This document shows positions 52,373 through 61,686 of a stretch of DNA of 64,000 bases, one piece after another. The position numbers were made by a program, and so were the translations under genes. Origin of the DNA: Vicinamibacterales bacterium (GTDB lineage: Bacteria; Acidobacteriota; Vicinamibacteria; Vicinamibacterales; UBA8438); the NCBI GenBank assembly GCA_958296065.1, contig CATQHX010000079.1, forward strand, positions 1 through 64,000, given 5' to 3'. The notes under the pieces were generated by a model. The model saw only the letters and a program-made list of their open reading frames with translations. It was not told the origin of the DNA and searched no databases. Every line of letters starts with the position of its first letter. Positions within the stretch are counted from its first letter, which is position 1.

Positions 52373-55300
52373 TCACTCCAGCAAGCCGGCCAGTGCGGAC
52401 GCTGCCTCCAGCCCGGTGTCCGACTCCGAGAGGTGCTGGCGTTGCCGGCTCGTGAGCCACTCCGCCTTGCTGCCGGTGGCGCTGCGAGTTACGGCGAGCA
52501 CGTGCTCGATCTGTTCCGCCACGGCGCGGACGTGGGAGATCACGCCCACCATGCGCCCGCCTGCGGCTACGGTTCCCAGGGCCTGAACGGCGGCGTCGAG
52601 GTTGTTGCGGTCGAGCGAGCCGAAGCCTTCGTCCAGGAACAGCGATTCGAGCCGGCCGCCGCTGCGCGCCATCATCTCGACCATGCCGAGCGCGAGTGAC
52701 AGGGAAGCGATGAATTGCTCGCCGCCGGACAGGCTGGCGGGGGAGCGGGCTTGGCCGGAGTCGGCGTCCAGCACCAGCCACTGCTCTTCGGCGTCGCCGG
52801 GGTCCACGAACGCGTACTTGCCGGCGCTCATCTCGTCGAGCATGCGGGAGGCGTGAACCAGGAGGCGTCGCGAGCGCCGCAGCGTCAGCCATTTCAGGAA
52901 GGCCCCGGGCTTCAGGGCGTCCTCGAGATCCGCGAGCGCCCGCTCCTTGCCCCGGACCTCCTGGAGGATCGCGCGGAGACGCCGGACGTGGTTGATGATG
53001 GCGGCGAAGCCCTCCGCGGATTCCTTGGCGCGACGCTCCCCGAAGCGGGCCTGTTCGGCGCTGGCGCGCGCCCCGGCCACTACGGCGTCGAGGTCGCGGA
53101 GGTCGAACGCTGCGTCGAGCCGCTCTCCGATAGCCGTGAGCGCCGCGCGGCCCGTATCCGCCCTGCCGGACGCCTCGCGCGAATGCTCGTCGGCGGCACG
53201 CGATATCTCTACGGTGCTGGTTCGAAGCTCGCCGATGCGCGATTCCAGCGTGCCGACGTCACGGGTGGAGACGGCTGCGGGAACCGTCGTGCCGAGGCCC
53301 AGCCGGCCGACGGAGTCGAGCAGCACGTCGCGTTGGTCATTGAGGTCTGTGACCAGCGCTTCGACGGGCGCATCGATCTCGTCGGCCCGGCGCGCGGCCA
53401 GGGCCGAGCGAGCCGCGCGTGCGCCGTCGATCTCGCGCCGCAGCCGGTCGCGTTCGGCGGCTCGCTTCTCCAGAACCTGCGTGCGCTCCCGTGCCGACTT
53501 GGCCTGTGCTTCGACCGGGCTGGTGTCGACCGCGTGCAGTTCGGCAACGTCGGCCGGCAGCTCCAGGGTTGGCCGAAAGGGATCCGGAATCGTGCGAACC
53601 GCGGCCGCCAGGCGTTGCACCGCCTGGGCGGTGCTGCTGCGTGACCGGTCTGTCAGCATGTCGGCGTTGGCGGCGGCTTCCCGGGCGATGCCGGCCGCTT
53701 TGTCCTGCAGGGCCGCTTCCCCTCGCAGGTCCTCGGCCACGTGATCGTGCTCCGCCAGGCGCTCCGCCGTCTCCGTGCACATTGCCGCCAGGGGGGCGAG
53801 CAACTCGTCTCGTTCGGGGAGCGCGGTGTCAACGTCGAGCTCGACTTCCCGAGAGAGTTCCTGCCGGGCTTCCCGGGACCTCGCCTCCGATGTGAGGAGC
53901 TCGGCCTCGGTGGCGGCGACCCGGTGCCGAATGCCCTTGCGCTCCGTCTCGACCGCCGTGACCCGGGCGGCGGCTTCCTTCGCAGTCTTGCGCGCCGCGT
54001 CGGCCACCTGCTTCGCGCCGACGAGTCCGCTGCCGTCGGGGGCCTTCCAGTCCGTGGAGAGATCGCGGCGGCAGATGGGACAGGCGTCTCCCGGATGCAG
54101 GTCGTGGGCGGCGGTCGCCGCCGACTCCGCGCGCTGCGCGGCGGTCAGGTGCTCGTCGGCGCTGGCCGTCTCCTCGGCCGCGCGGCGCTCCACCTCCCGC
54201 GCGGACTCGAGCCGTTGCGCGCTCTCCGTTTCCTCGATTCGGAGGGCTTCGAGCTGCTGGCGGGTTTCGTCGCGCATATTCCCAAGCTCCACGCACCGGG
54301 AGTGCTGCCGGGCGACCGTGTCCCGGCGGGACTCCGCCGTCCGCGCCGCTTCGTCCAGCAGTGGGTGCTTCGCTGCGTGGTCTGCGAGTTGCTTTCCGGC
54401 GGCAGCGGTGCTCTCCGCGAGGCGCTCGGCTTCCGTGTGCTTCTTCGAGGCGTCTTCGATGCTGGCGCGGAGGGCGGCGGCCGCTTCCTCCGTGGCGGTC
54501 GCGAGGGCGGGAAGACTCTCCAGCGTGGTCAGGGCCGCCGCGACCTGCTCGCCCGTGGGGCCGTCGTCGGTCGGGATGCGAGAAAGGGCTTCCTCCAGGT
54601 CGGCCTGCCTCTTCTTCAGGGCGGCTTGCTCTTCGGCGAGCTGGCGTTCGACGACCGCGATCGGGGCCAGCTTCCTTGCAGTCCGGGCGGCATCCAAAGC
54701 ACGCAGCCGTTCGATGACCGCCGCCGCCGTCTGCTGCGCCTTCTCGGCCGCGAGCACGGCCTCACGGCCGGCGGATGCTGCGGTCTCGTCCGCGGTCGCC
54801 GCAGCGGCTTGCTCGCGGGCCTTGTCGAGGGCCTCCTGGAGCTGCTCCAGGTGCGCCGCTGGATCCTCCGGGTACTCCGACGCGGCCTGTTCCAGTTGAA
54901 TCCGCAGCGTCTCGGTCTCCCGCCGCGCCTTGCCGGCCAGCTCTCCGGCCTCCTCCAGCTCGTCTGTGCGCCACACCTGCCGCAGGATCCGGCTCCGGTC
55001 GCGGGGCTCGTCCTCCACCAGCAGTCGCGCGAAACGGCCCTGCGGGAGGACGACGGTGCGCAGGAACGCGTCGCTGTCGAGTCCCAGGAGTTCCTCGATG
55101 CGCTCGTTGACGCGCCGGACCTGCTCGACCTGCTCGAGCGTCGCGTCGTCGTCGGCGACACGCCGGAGCAATGCCCGGCCCTGCCCGACGTCACGCCGGC
55201 CGCTGCGGCGCAGGGTGCGGGTCACCTCCCAGGTCTCGCCGGACACCCGGAAGCGGAGCACGACGCGCAGGTGCATCGACGTGTCGTTCATCAGCTCCTG

Positions 55301-55510
55301 GTTCGCGCGCGCCGAAAACGTCGTCTGGCCGTACAGGGCGTAGGTGATCGCCTCCAGGATGGAGGACTTGCCCGCCCCGGTGTCGCCGATGATGGCGATG
55401 TGGTCTCGGCCGGTGAAGTCGATCGTCGGTTTGCGACCCGCGCTGCCTTCCTGTCCCGCGGGTGTCCGGAACGACCTCAGCCCTTCGATGGTGAGATGGA
55501 CAGGGCGCAT
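52373..55510 (-). CDS. sbcC: SbcC, SMC-like ATPase of the SbcCD nuclease
   Basis: 1045 residues. Walker A IIGDTGAGKSSILEAITYAL is near residues 39-58; the Q-loop region is VVLPQGRFARLL. Two long Ala/Glu/Arg-rich coiled-coil arms flank the zinc hook DACPICRRDLS (Cys477 and Cys480). The ABC signature SLSGGEQFIASLSLALG and Walker B SLFLDEGFGSLDRNN close the ATPase head. It is the bacterial Rad50: it tethers DNA ends through the hook and powers the SbcD nuclease on hairpins and blocked ends. It starts 1 base after the sbcD stop codon and is the last gene of the nurA-herA-sbcD-sbcC operon. Length matches E. coli SbcC. Confidence 0.92.
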   Translation of the reverse strand: MRPVHLTIEGLRSFRTPAGQEGSAGRKPTIDFTGRDHIAIIGDTGAGKSSILEAITYALYGQTTFSARANQELMNDTSMHLRVVLRFRVSGETWEVTRTLRRSGRRDVGQGRALLRRVADDDATLEQVEQVRRVNERIEELLGLDSDAFLRTVVLPQGRFARLLVEDEPRDRSRILRQVWRTDELEEAGELAGKARRETETLRIQLEQAASEYPEDPAAHLEQLQEALDKAREQAAAATADETAASAGREAVLAAEKAQQTAAAVIERLRALDAARTARKLAPIAVVERQLAEEQAALKKRQADLEEALSRIPTDDGPTGEQVAAALTTLESLPALATATEEAAAALRASIEDASKKHTEAERLAESTAAAGKQLADHAAKHPLLDEAARTAESRRDTVARQHSRCVELGNMRDETRQQLEALRIEETESAQRLESAREVERRAAEETASADEHLTAAQRAESAATAAHDLHPGDACPICRRDLSTDWKAPDGSGLVGAKQVADAARKTAKEAAARVTAVETERKGIRHRVAATEAELLTSEARSREARQELSREVELDVDTALPERDELLAPLAAMCTETAERLAEHDHVAEDLRGEAALQDKAAGIAREAAANADMLTDRSRSSTAQAVQRLAAAVRTIPDPFRPTLELPADVAELHAVDTSPVEAQAKSARERTQVLEKRAAERDRLRREIDGARAARSALAARRADEIDAPVEALVTDLNDQRDVLLDSVGRLGLGTTVPAAVSTRDVGTLESRIGELRTSTVEISRAADEHSREASGRADTGRAALTAIGERLDAAFDLRDLDAVVAGARASAEQARFGERRAKESAEGFAAIINHVRRLRAILQEVRGKERALADLEDALKPGAFLKWLTLRRSRRLLVHASRMLDEMSAGKYAFVDPGDAEEQWLVLDADSGQARSPASLSGGEQFIASLSLALGMVEMMARSGGRLESLFLDEGFGSLDRNNLDAAVQALGTVAAGGRMVGVISHVRAVAEQIEHVLAVTRSATGSKAEWLTSRQRQHLSESDTGLEAASALAGLLE

Positions 55511-55511
55511 G

Positions 55512-56768
55512 TCAGCTTCCCCTGGCGTTCCGTTTCGACGCCAGCCGGTCGCGTGTCTCCTGCGCGCCGAACTTGAGCGGCGTCAGACCAAAATCGGCCG
55601 CCGCTCCCTGGCCGACGCTGCCGATGGCCTGCGCGAAGAGGGCGCCGACTGTTTCGTGGGGCGCCTTGACTCCGCGCGCCACGGTCGCGCGCCACTCCAT
55701 GAACAGCTCGTCGAGCGCCGGCTCCTCGTCGCCCTCGGCGGCGGGGTCTATCGCCTTGACCGGCTGGTTCGTGACGGTGTTGATCAGCTCGAACACGGCG
55801 CACCCCGGCGACCATTCGGCCAGCCGGTCCGCGAGATCGGGGATGGGATCGTCAGAAACCACCCGCGCCTTCAGGATGCAGCCGTCGAGCCCGCCGTTCG
55901 CGGCGCGGGTCTCCAGCTCCTCCAGCGTTCCGGCGAACTCGGTGAGCGGCCGGCCGCCCGGCAGGTCATGGGTGTCCGCCTGGACGCCGTCCCCGATAGT
56001 GACCAGCACCGCCTGCTTCGCCTGCCGGCGCTCGCCGAAGTCGAGCGGGATCAGGGAGCCGGCGTAGCGTCCCTGCGCCGTGCCGCCCGGCAGGAGCTGC
56101 GGGTCGTGGATGTGGCCGAAGGCGCAGTACAAGGCGCGCTGGAGTCCTTCGACGTGAGTGGCGTAATCCTCGCCGACCGTGATCCGCCGCTCCGACCTGC
56201 CCGGACGGGCGCCCTGCACGTGGAGGTGCGCGGCGTAGAGGACGATGCCGCGGTTCCCCGCTTTCTCGTGCGCCTCGTCGAGCAAGCGCTGGTTCAGGGT
56301 CTTGACGCCGTCCGCGTAGTTGCCCTCGAACCGGGATGGATCGTCGGTGGCGTACTGCGCGATGGCCCCCGGCGGAATGAACGGCACGCACGCCACGGCG
56401 ACGGGGACATCTGCCATCTCCGGAAACGACACGACTTGCGGCGTGGTTACCAGCCACAGCCGGCGCGGGGTGGCGGCGCCGGCGAGGTCGTCGATGACCC
56501 GCAGCAGCATCGCCGAGTCATGGTTTCCGGCGATCACCACGGTCGGTGCCGCCTTGGCGAGCCGCCCCAGGGCGCGCACGCCGAGCTGCAACGCCTCGTA
56601 CGGTGGCCGGGACGCGTCGAAGAGATCTCCTGTGTGCAGAATCAGATCGGGGTGGGCCGACTCGGCGACCTCCAGCAGCCCCTTGATCGCCTCCAGGTGA
56701 TCCGGTGCGCGGTCGTTCCGGCCCAGCTTCGCTCCCAGGTGCCAGTCGGAAGTGTGGAGCAGCTTCAC
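55512..56768 (-). CDS. sbcD: SbcD, Mre11-type nuclease
   Basis: 418 residues from GTG 56768, which overlaps the herA stop codon by GTGA. Phosphoesterase motifs are complete: KLLHTSDWHLGAKLG (motif I), LILHTGDLFDASRPP (II), VVIAGNHDSAML (III), YAAHLHVQGA (IV) and CAFGHIHDPQ (V). Together they bind the two manganese ions for exo- and endonuclease cutting of DNA ends. The C-terminal capping domain continues with LEELETRAANGGLDG. It is cytosolic and in complex with SbcC. Place and order in the operon are as in archaeal mre11-rad50-herA-nurA sets, with herA and nurA upstream instead of downstream. Confidence 0.93.
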   Translation of the reverse strand: MKLLHTSDWHLGAKLGRNDRAPDHLEAIKGLLEVAESAHPDLILHTGDLFDASRPPYEALQLGVRALGRLAKAAPTVVIAGNHDSAMLLRVIDDLAGAATPRRLWLVTTPQVVSFPEMADVPVAVACVPFIPPGAIAQYATDDPSRFEGNYADGVKTLNQRLLDEAHEKAGNRGIVLYAAHLHVQGARPGRSERRITVGEDYATHVEGLQRALYCAFGHIHDPQLLPGGTAQGRYAGSLIPLDFGERRQAKQAVLVTIGDGVQADTHDLPGGRPLTEFAGTLEELETRAANGGLDGCILKARVVSDDPIPDLADRLAEWSPGCAVFELINTVTNQPVKAIDPAAEGDEEPALDELFMEWRATVARGVKAPHETVGALFAQAIGSVGQGAAADFGLTPLKFGAQETRDRLASKRNARGS

Positions 56769-58615
56769 AGGTCGACCTCGGGTCCGGCCAGGGCGCCCAT
56801 CGTGCTCAGGATCCGGTCGGTCTTCTGCTTGTCCTTCGCCTCGTCCGCCGCCGCTTCGTCCGGGTTCGTCGCGAACGGGGGGAAGGGAAACCGGATGGGG
56901 ATCGGCTCCGGCACTATGGGCTGGGAGACGACCATGGTGCCCGGCATGAAGCGGGTCGCGCGCTCGCGCAGGGCCGGCGTCAGGAAGCGGTAGGCGTCGG
57001 ACTCGCTGGCGTCCAGCCGCCCCGCCACCTTCAGCGACGCGTTGCGCGGCAGGGCCTGCGCCACCGCGGAGGCGGCCTGCTGCGCGCCGATGAGCAAGAC
57101 GCCGAGCGACCGGCCGCGCTCGGCGATGTCCACAAGCAGGTCTCTGAGCGGAGAGAAGCCGTGGGCCGGGGCGTACTTGTTCAGCTCGTCGAGCACGACA
57201 AAGCGCAGCGGCGTCCGGCCCGTCCCCTGCTTCTCTCGCCAGACGCGGTCGAGCAGGGCGCCGACGACGAAGCGCTGGGCGTCGTCGTGCAGCGTGGAGA
57301 TGTCGACGACGTGCAGCTTGGCGTTTTCGGCGGAGACCGGCTCGAGGCCGCAGCCGATGAGCGGGCCGATGTGGCGTCGCAGCTTGAGCAGCCGGCGGAG
57401 GAACGCCTGCCGCGTGCCGGACTGCGCCCGGCCGAACCACTCGTTCATCAGACCCTCGTCGTCCGTGGATACCACTTCCTCGAGGAGGTCGATGAGGTCG
57501 CCGAAGTCGCGCATCACGTGCCCGGCGCCGGCGGACGACTCGTCCGGCTCGCGCTCGGCCAGCCGGTCCGGGTTGAAGCCGGTGTTCGGGGGAACCATCT
57601 CTGCGATCACCACCGCGCCGGACAGGTCTCCCTCCAGGCGCCGCAGGCGCCGCAGGAGCTGGATCCGGACCTGCTGCTCCACGAAGCCCACCTGGGTCGA
57701 GCGCTCGTCGTCGGCGGTAAAGCAGAATTGCAGGAGCTGCTCGCGGATGAACTGCTCCGGGGTCCAGCCGTAGGCGTTGACGTCTGCCGTCTGGCGGGTC
57801 TTCACGTCGGCGACGTTGGTCTGCACGCCGGACCGGCGCGGCGCGTAGAGCCGGACGGATCGGAACGGTCCCGGATCGTCGATGCCGAGCGCCCGCCACT
57901 TGTCCATCGCCTCCGGCTTGCCGGCGAACTCGGCGTTCGGGCGGTCGACGTGCAGCAGGTCCTCGCCCTTCGTGTTGAAGACCAGCGCCCGCACGCTCTC
58001 GCGCCCGGCCCGGCCGCCCAGCAGGTCCATGCCCTGCTCCGTTTCCAGGAGCTGGTAGAGCAGGAACAGGGCGTAGGAAGTCTTGGTGGCGACGCCGGAG
58101 ATGCCGGAGATCGAGACGTGGCCGCCGGAGCGGCCGTCGACGAAGCGCATGTCCGCATAGACGGGGTCCCCGCCGAGATCCAGGCCGACCGGCAGCTTGC
58201 CGCGCGTCATCTCGTCCTCGAACAGGGCCGCCGTGCGGTGCGCGCCGACGGCCCGCGTCGCGGCGGCGCCGGCGTGCGGGGCGATGAAGAGCTCGGGGAT
58301 AACCCGCAGGACGCGGACCTCGGCCCGCCGCACGTGTTCCGCCGGCAGCGTCCGGTCGACGACCCGTCCGGTGTCCGAGGGCAGGTCGGCGCCCTCGAAC
58401 CGGGAGCGCAGCTCGGTGACGATGCCGTAGTGCGTCACCTGCCTGCCGCCGGGAAGGTCCGTCGCCACGGCGACCAGCTCGTCGAGCTGGATCACCACCT
58501 CCGGGTCGAGCACGACCTGGAAGGTGCGCGAGTCGCTGTCGACCGATCCGTCGACCAGTCCGATGCGTCCATCGTCGTGCGACGGACCGGGTAACGGCAG
58601 CGGCGGCATGCTCAT
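56765..58615 (-). CDS. herA: HerA-like hexameric DNA translocase
   Basis: 616 residues from ATG 58615, with GAGAGG upstream and a 4-base overlap with nurA. The N-terminal 120 residues are a HAS-barrel-like region (TFQVVLDPEVVIQLDELVAV). The nucleotide site reads SISGISGVATKTSYA (residues 168-181): GVATKTS instead of the usual GxGKT/S. Walker B is RFVVLDELNKYAP (residues 471-483), and the closing block is ALPRNASLKVAGRLDASES. HerA pumps DNA into the NurA nuclease. Relatives with the same altered Walker A next to nurA-like genes are familiar to me from other bacteria, so I treat it as functional. The neighbours on both sides overlap by 4 bases. Confidence 0.88.
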   Translation of the reverse strand: MSMPPLPLPGPSHDDGRIGLVDGSVDSDSRTFQVVLDPEVVIQLDELVAVATDLPGGRQVTHYGIVTELRSRFEGADLPSDTGRVVDRTLPAEHVRRAEVRVLRVIPELFIAPHAGAAATRAVGAHRTAALFEDEMTRGKLPVGLDLGGDPVYADMRFVDGRSGGHVSISGISGVATKTSYALFLLYQLLETEQGMDLLGGRAGRESVRALVFNTKGEDLLHVDRPNAEFAGKPEAMDKWRALGIDDPGPFRSVRLYAPRRSGVQTNVADVKTRQTADVNAYGWTPEQFIREQLLQFCFTADDERSTQVGFVEQQVRIQLLRRLRRLEGDLSGAVVIAEMVPPNTGFNPDRLAEREPDESSAGAGHVMRDFGDLIDLLEEVVSTDDEGLMNEWFGRAQSGTRQAFLRRLLKLRRHIGPLIGCGLEPVSAENAKLHVVDISTLHDDAQRFVVGALLDRVWREKQGTGRTPLRFVVLDELNKYAPAHGFSPLRDLLVDIAERGRSLGVLLIGAQQAASAVAQALPRNASLKVAGRLDASESDAYRFLTPALRERATRFMPGTMVVSQPIVPEPIPIRFPFPPFATNPDEAAADEAKDKQKTDRILSTMGALAGPEVDL

Positions 58616-59598
58616 TCGCTTCGTCCCTCTCGGTTGCGTTGCAGCACGGCCTCGCGCACGGCGCGCAGCGCCAGGCGCGGATCGCCCTGTAGATGGTGCA
58701 GGTGCCGTTCCAGGCCGGCGATCGGCGTCAGGTTGACCGGGGCCCGCGCGTCCCGGTGCAACGCCGACGCGAAATCGGGCAGCCAGCCCGCGGCTCGATC
58801 CGCGGCATCCACTGCGGCGGTCAAGCCGATCCCGGCCGGCATCTCGATGCGGGCGATGCCTGCCCAAGGACCCGCCCACGGTCCTGGATCGCCCACCCGC
58901 AGGTAGCAGCCGTAGAGATCATCACCCATCGCGAAGAGGCTGGACCGCTCCCGCACCGCCAGCCGCGGCACCCGGGTCCAGTGTTCGTGGGCAAGCATAC
59001 GGCGGTGGTGCGTCTTGACGTAGCCCATGACGGGCAGGCCGCGGCGATGGCGGATGCCGTGCAGCGGGCCGTCGAGCACCGTCAGCCATCCCTCCGTGCA
59101 GAGCTGTTCGGCGATGTCCGACTCGGCGTCGCGCATCAGGCGCTGGAGCTGTTGCCGGGCGTTCTCGATGTCGGCGCCGTCGACCGCGTACGGTTCCCAC
59201 CGCCATCCGTCCCGGTGGTCGGGGAGCGGGACGGCGTGTCCGCCCGCGAAGATGGCCGCGCGTCCTACCGCCACCCGGTCGAAACGCGCCGGTGCGTCCT
59301 CGGTGACCAGTACCGCGCCGGCCGCCCAGCTTCCGGCGAGCCCCGTGCTCAGGGCGCCCTCCGGGCCGGTATAGGTCAGCCGAGCTTCGGTCCGCATCGT
59401 CCCGTCCACGAACGCGATGCGTTGCGGGCGCCCCCCCGCGGGCGGGCGGTGGGCCTCGAGCGCTCCGGAATCCTCGACCAGCTCGCATTCGAGGGCGTGC
59501 GGTGAGTCGTCATCCGCCTGGAATCCCGCTCCGTAGGCGGCGTCGAAAGCCTCGACGCCCAGCGTGCCGGCGACTCCTGCGATCCCCGTGCTCTGCAT
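58612..59598 (-). CDS. nurA: NurA-domain nuclease, partner of HerA
   Basis: 328 residues from ATG 59598; ATG 59643 would add 15 residues with no better ribosome site. The NurA domain shows RIAFVDGTMRTEARLTY near residues 59-75, where the Asp binds metal, then LTVLDGPLHGIRHRRGLPVMGYVKTHHRRML, in which VLDGPL and VMGYVK hold further conserved residues, and FASALHRDARAPVNLTPI near the end. NurA degrades the 5' strand at double-strand breaks when HerA feeds it DNA. It is the first gene of the operon, with the stop codon overlapping the herA start (ATGA). The sequence is divergent from archaeal NurA, so the call rests on motifs plus the herA neighbour. Confidence 0.8.
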   Translation of the reverse strand: MQSTGIAGVAGTLGVEAFDAAYGAGFQADDDSPHALECELVEDSGALEAHRPPAGGRPQRIAFVDGTMRTEARLTYTGPEGALSTGLAGSWAAGAVLVTEDAPARFDRVAVGRAAIFAGGHAVPLPDHRDGWRWEPYAVDGADIENARQQLQRLMRDAESDIAEQLCTEGWLTVLDGPLHGIRHRRGLPVMGYVKTHHRRMLAHEHWTRVPRLAVRERSSLFAMGDDLYGCYLRVGDPGPWAGPWAGIARIEMPAGIGLTAAVDAADRAAGWLPDFASALHRDARAPVNLTPIAGLERHLHHLQGDPRLALRAVREAVLQRNREGRSE

Positions 59599-60224
59599 CC
59601 GCTTACCCGCCCATCCCACCACTGTCGCGCAGCCCGCGAGCATATGCCGGGGCTCTGACAGATCATGTCACTGTCCGGTTTCCGTGCCGGGAGGCGCACC
59701 CCTCGCTCTTTCGTGCTCACGGTACGTGCCGGCGGGTGACGCCGTCGCGCCTGTTGAGCCGGGGCGCTAGCTTGGTATGGCACGGGATGCAACGACGCCG
59801 ATCAGAAAAGCGAAAGGCGGATTCCGCACCGAACGTAGCGGCAGTTCTGTAAGTCTCGTAATTGCAATAGTTTATAGGGCTGTCCCAGCGACCGTGTACA
59901 GTTTCGTGCACAATTTGCGACTGGATTGAACCGGACGAAGCTAGCCGTACATGGACGGACAGCAGTGAGCGACGTGACAGAGTGTCCCGTGGCAAGCCTG
60001 CGAGATCACGGCGACAGGGAGCGTCCGGGGGAGCCCCGCTACGAGTCGTCCGCTGACTGTCAAACCATCCTGGCCGTGAGCTTCACGACTCCCACGGCTC
60101 GGCCGCTCGGAGTCCATGGTGCTCCGCTTGGCTCTCCGCGCCTGATCGGAAATCCCTGACGCCGAGCACCACCGGTTGCAGCATCAGCGGGTAGTAGAGC
60201 GGCGCAACCCGAGCGCCACCCCGG
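59599..60224. other. Gap upstream of the nurA operon without a convincing gene
   Basis: No open frame here has recognisable domains or a good start. The stretch 59850-59950 is clearly AT-richer than its surroundings and is the likely place for promoters, including that of the nurA-herA-sbcD-sbcC operon on the minus strand, but I cannot pick out a clear -35/-10 pair. Confidence 0.35.
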
Positions 60225-60405
60225 ACCCGCGGCCACCGCGTGAGGCGCGAGCAACTCGCGGAGTCATCTGAAGTGTCCGCGGGCCAACCGTGCGCCGCCG
60301 CCACAGCCGCGTCAAGCAAGGGCGGGTGCGCATCGACGAGCCACTGCGGATGGCGTTGTAGAGGTTGGTCAGTGTGCGCTTCTTGAGCGTCCACGTCGCG
60401 TTCAT
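60225..60405 (-). pseudogene. Decayed C-terminal end of a large DNA methyltransferase
   Basis: Three frames in succession carry one protein end: TLKKRTLTNLYNA (frame 1, from ATG 60405), then HPQWLVDAHPPLLDAAVAAA and HGWPADTSDD (frame 2), then LRELLAPHAVAAG (frame 3). This matches the closing block RTLTNLYNxRPxWLxxAHxxLD and AYGW of class I (type IIG/YeeA-like) DNA methyltransferases. At least two frameshifts, plus loss of everything before this tail, make it a relic. It lies between the nurA operon and a small secreted protein. Its presence says that a restriction-modification gene once stood here. Confidence 0.55.
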
Positions 60406-60599
60406 CGTCGCTGGAAAACGGGGACACGCCTCGCGGATCGCCTGACGCGGATATCGCGGTCACCGTGTTAGCATGCTGCCGGCTGAAACACGATCTGAGC
60501 TGCGAACGTGCTCGCTGTCATCCGACTCGCTTGCCGAGGACTGCGGCGCACGGCGATGCGCGGGCGTTGGCGTCGTCATCAGGGACTGAGGAGTCTGCC

Positions 60600-61052
60600 G
60601 TGCCAGTCATGTTCCGCGGCTTGCTCGGATCTTGGCTGCTGACCGTGCTGCTGCTGCCAGGGGCAGTGTCGGTTGCAGCGCAGCAAGTCCACCCGATCCT
60701 GCGGTTTGTTGTGGGGTCCGACGTCGAGGCTATCGATCCCGCAAACGCCGTCGTCACCGGGATCGACACGGCTTGGCGGCGCGTTTGTCTCAACGCGGGC
60801 GTCTTCGTCCTGGCGGCAGTCATGGTACCAGCGGCTGCCTTCGGTCCGGAAGAGGAGCTTCTTGTCGTCGGTGCACACGTGAGCCCCGACGGCGCTGAAC
60901 TTGGAGAACCGACTTTGGCCCAAATGACGCTGCGACCGGGGAGCGCACAAGGCTGGAGATCGTTCGAGGTGAACCAGCCGGGCTGTTTCGAGGTCGTGGT
61001 CACAAACGGGCGGGCGAGCGTCTATCAGCTCGGCGTGCTCGTGTCCGAATGA
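60600..61052 (+). CDS. Small secreted protein of unknown function
   Basis: 150 residues from GTG 60600, chosen because GAGGAG at 60588-60593 is 6 bases upstream; ATG 60609 is an alternative. MFRGLLGSWLLTVLLLPGAV is a signal peptide, cleaved near VSVAAQ. The mature part has a beta-rich look (ELLVVGAHVSPDGAELGEPT, CFEVVVTNGRASVYQLGVLV) and two cysteines (RRVCLNA, QPGCFEV) that could bridge. I do not recognise a family. No partner gene is obvious; the genes around it are small and poorly conserved. Confidence 0.5.
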   Translation: MPVMFRGLLGSWLLTVLLLPGAVSVAAQQVHPILRFVVGSDVEAIDPANAVVTGIDTAWRRVCLNAGVFVLAAVMVPAAAFGPEEELLVVGAHVSPDGAELGEPTLAQMTLRPGSAQGWRSFEVNQPGCFEVVVTNGRASVYQLGVLVSE

Positions 61053-61199
61053 GGGGCGATGGATTCCTGACCATGGCAGCAAATGGGGTTGATAGCTGCC
61101 ACTCTGAGGATCGATCGGCTACGGGCCAACGTTTGTTGACCGTCGTGAAGGCATGGCAGAGCGACCCGAACCGGCTTCAAATGGCACGAGGTTGGTGCC

Positions 61200-61586
61200 G
61201 TGGCGGCTGTGCGACTCGCCAAGGGCGACGCGGCGGCAGTAGCGACCAGATTGCGCCGGATGGCCGCTACAACGCTTGAGAGCGCAGTGGGCGAACTTCG
61301 CGACGGTACCGACAACGGAGGGGCGCGCCGCCGGACGGACGTGGCGGATCGCTTCCTTCATGCGGCGGCGGACCTGGACGAGTGGTCGTTGCCGTGCGTT
61401 GAGTGCGGTGGCCAGGGACCGTCGAGCCGTACCACGCTCAGGTGTCGGACATGCCAACGAAAGCGCTGGCGCGAGCGAATCATGGGGATGACAGGGGCTG
61501 GCGACGATGGGGATTCTCGGTGTCACGTCGGTAGGGCCTGCGCTGCTGGCCGGCTTGGTCGCAGGCTGGCTGACAGGCGGCGATGA
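61200..61586 (+). CDS. Possible small zinc-ribbon protein
   Basis: 128 residues from GTG 61200, or 108 from ATG 61260; neither has a clear ribosome site. The convincing part is PCVECGGQGPSSRTTLRCRT followed by CQRKRWRERI: CxxC-x12-CxxC with a basic helix after it, as in the small proteins at 9123 and 9562. The last 35 residues overlap the small membrane frame at 61507 in another phase and may not be real coding. Treat as tentative; the zinc-ribbon piece itself looks like true protein sequence. Confidence 0.4.
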   Translation: MAAVRLAKGDAAAVATRLRRMAATTLESAVGELRDGTDNGGARRRTDVADRFLHAAADLDEWSLPCVECGGQGPSSRTTLRCRTCQRKRWRERIMGMTGAGDDGDSRCHVGRACAAGRLGRRLADRRR

Positions 61587-61686
61587 TCGCGCGGAGAGCC
61601 TTGGGCTGTTCGGCGGTGCGCTCGGAGTCTGGTGGATGGCTCGACGGCTGCGGCGGGCGAGACGGTGGCCTTGGTCCGTCGTTTGA
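61507..61686 (+). CDS. Possible 59-residue membrane protein
   Basis: ATG 61507 to TGA 61684-61686. MGILGVTSVGPALLAGLVAG is a membrane helix; a second weaker one is SLGLFGGALGVWWMARRL, followed by a basic end (RRARRWPWSVV) that would stay in the cytoplasm. AGGGGC lies upstream. It overlaps the end of the zinc-ribbon frame by 80 bases, so at most one of the two is right in the overlap. No family is recognised. Confidence 0.35.
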   Translation: MGILGVTSVGPALLAGLVAGWLTGGDDRAESLGLFGGALGVWWMARRLRRARRWPWSVV

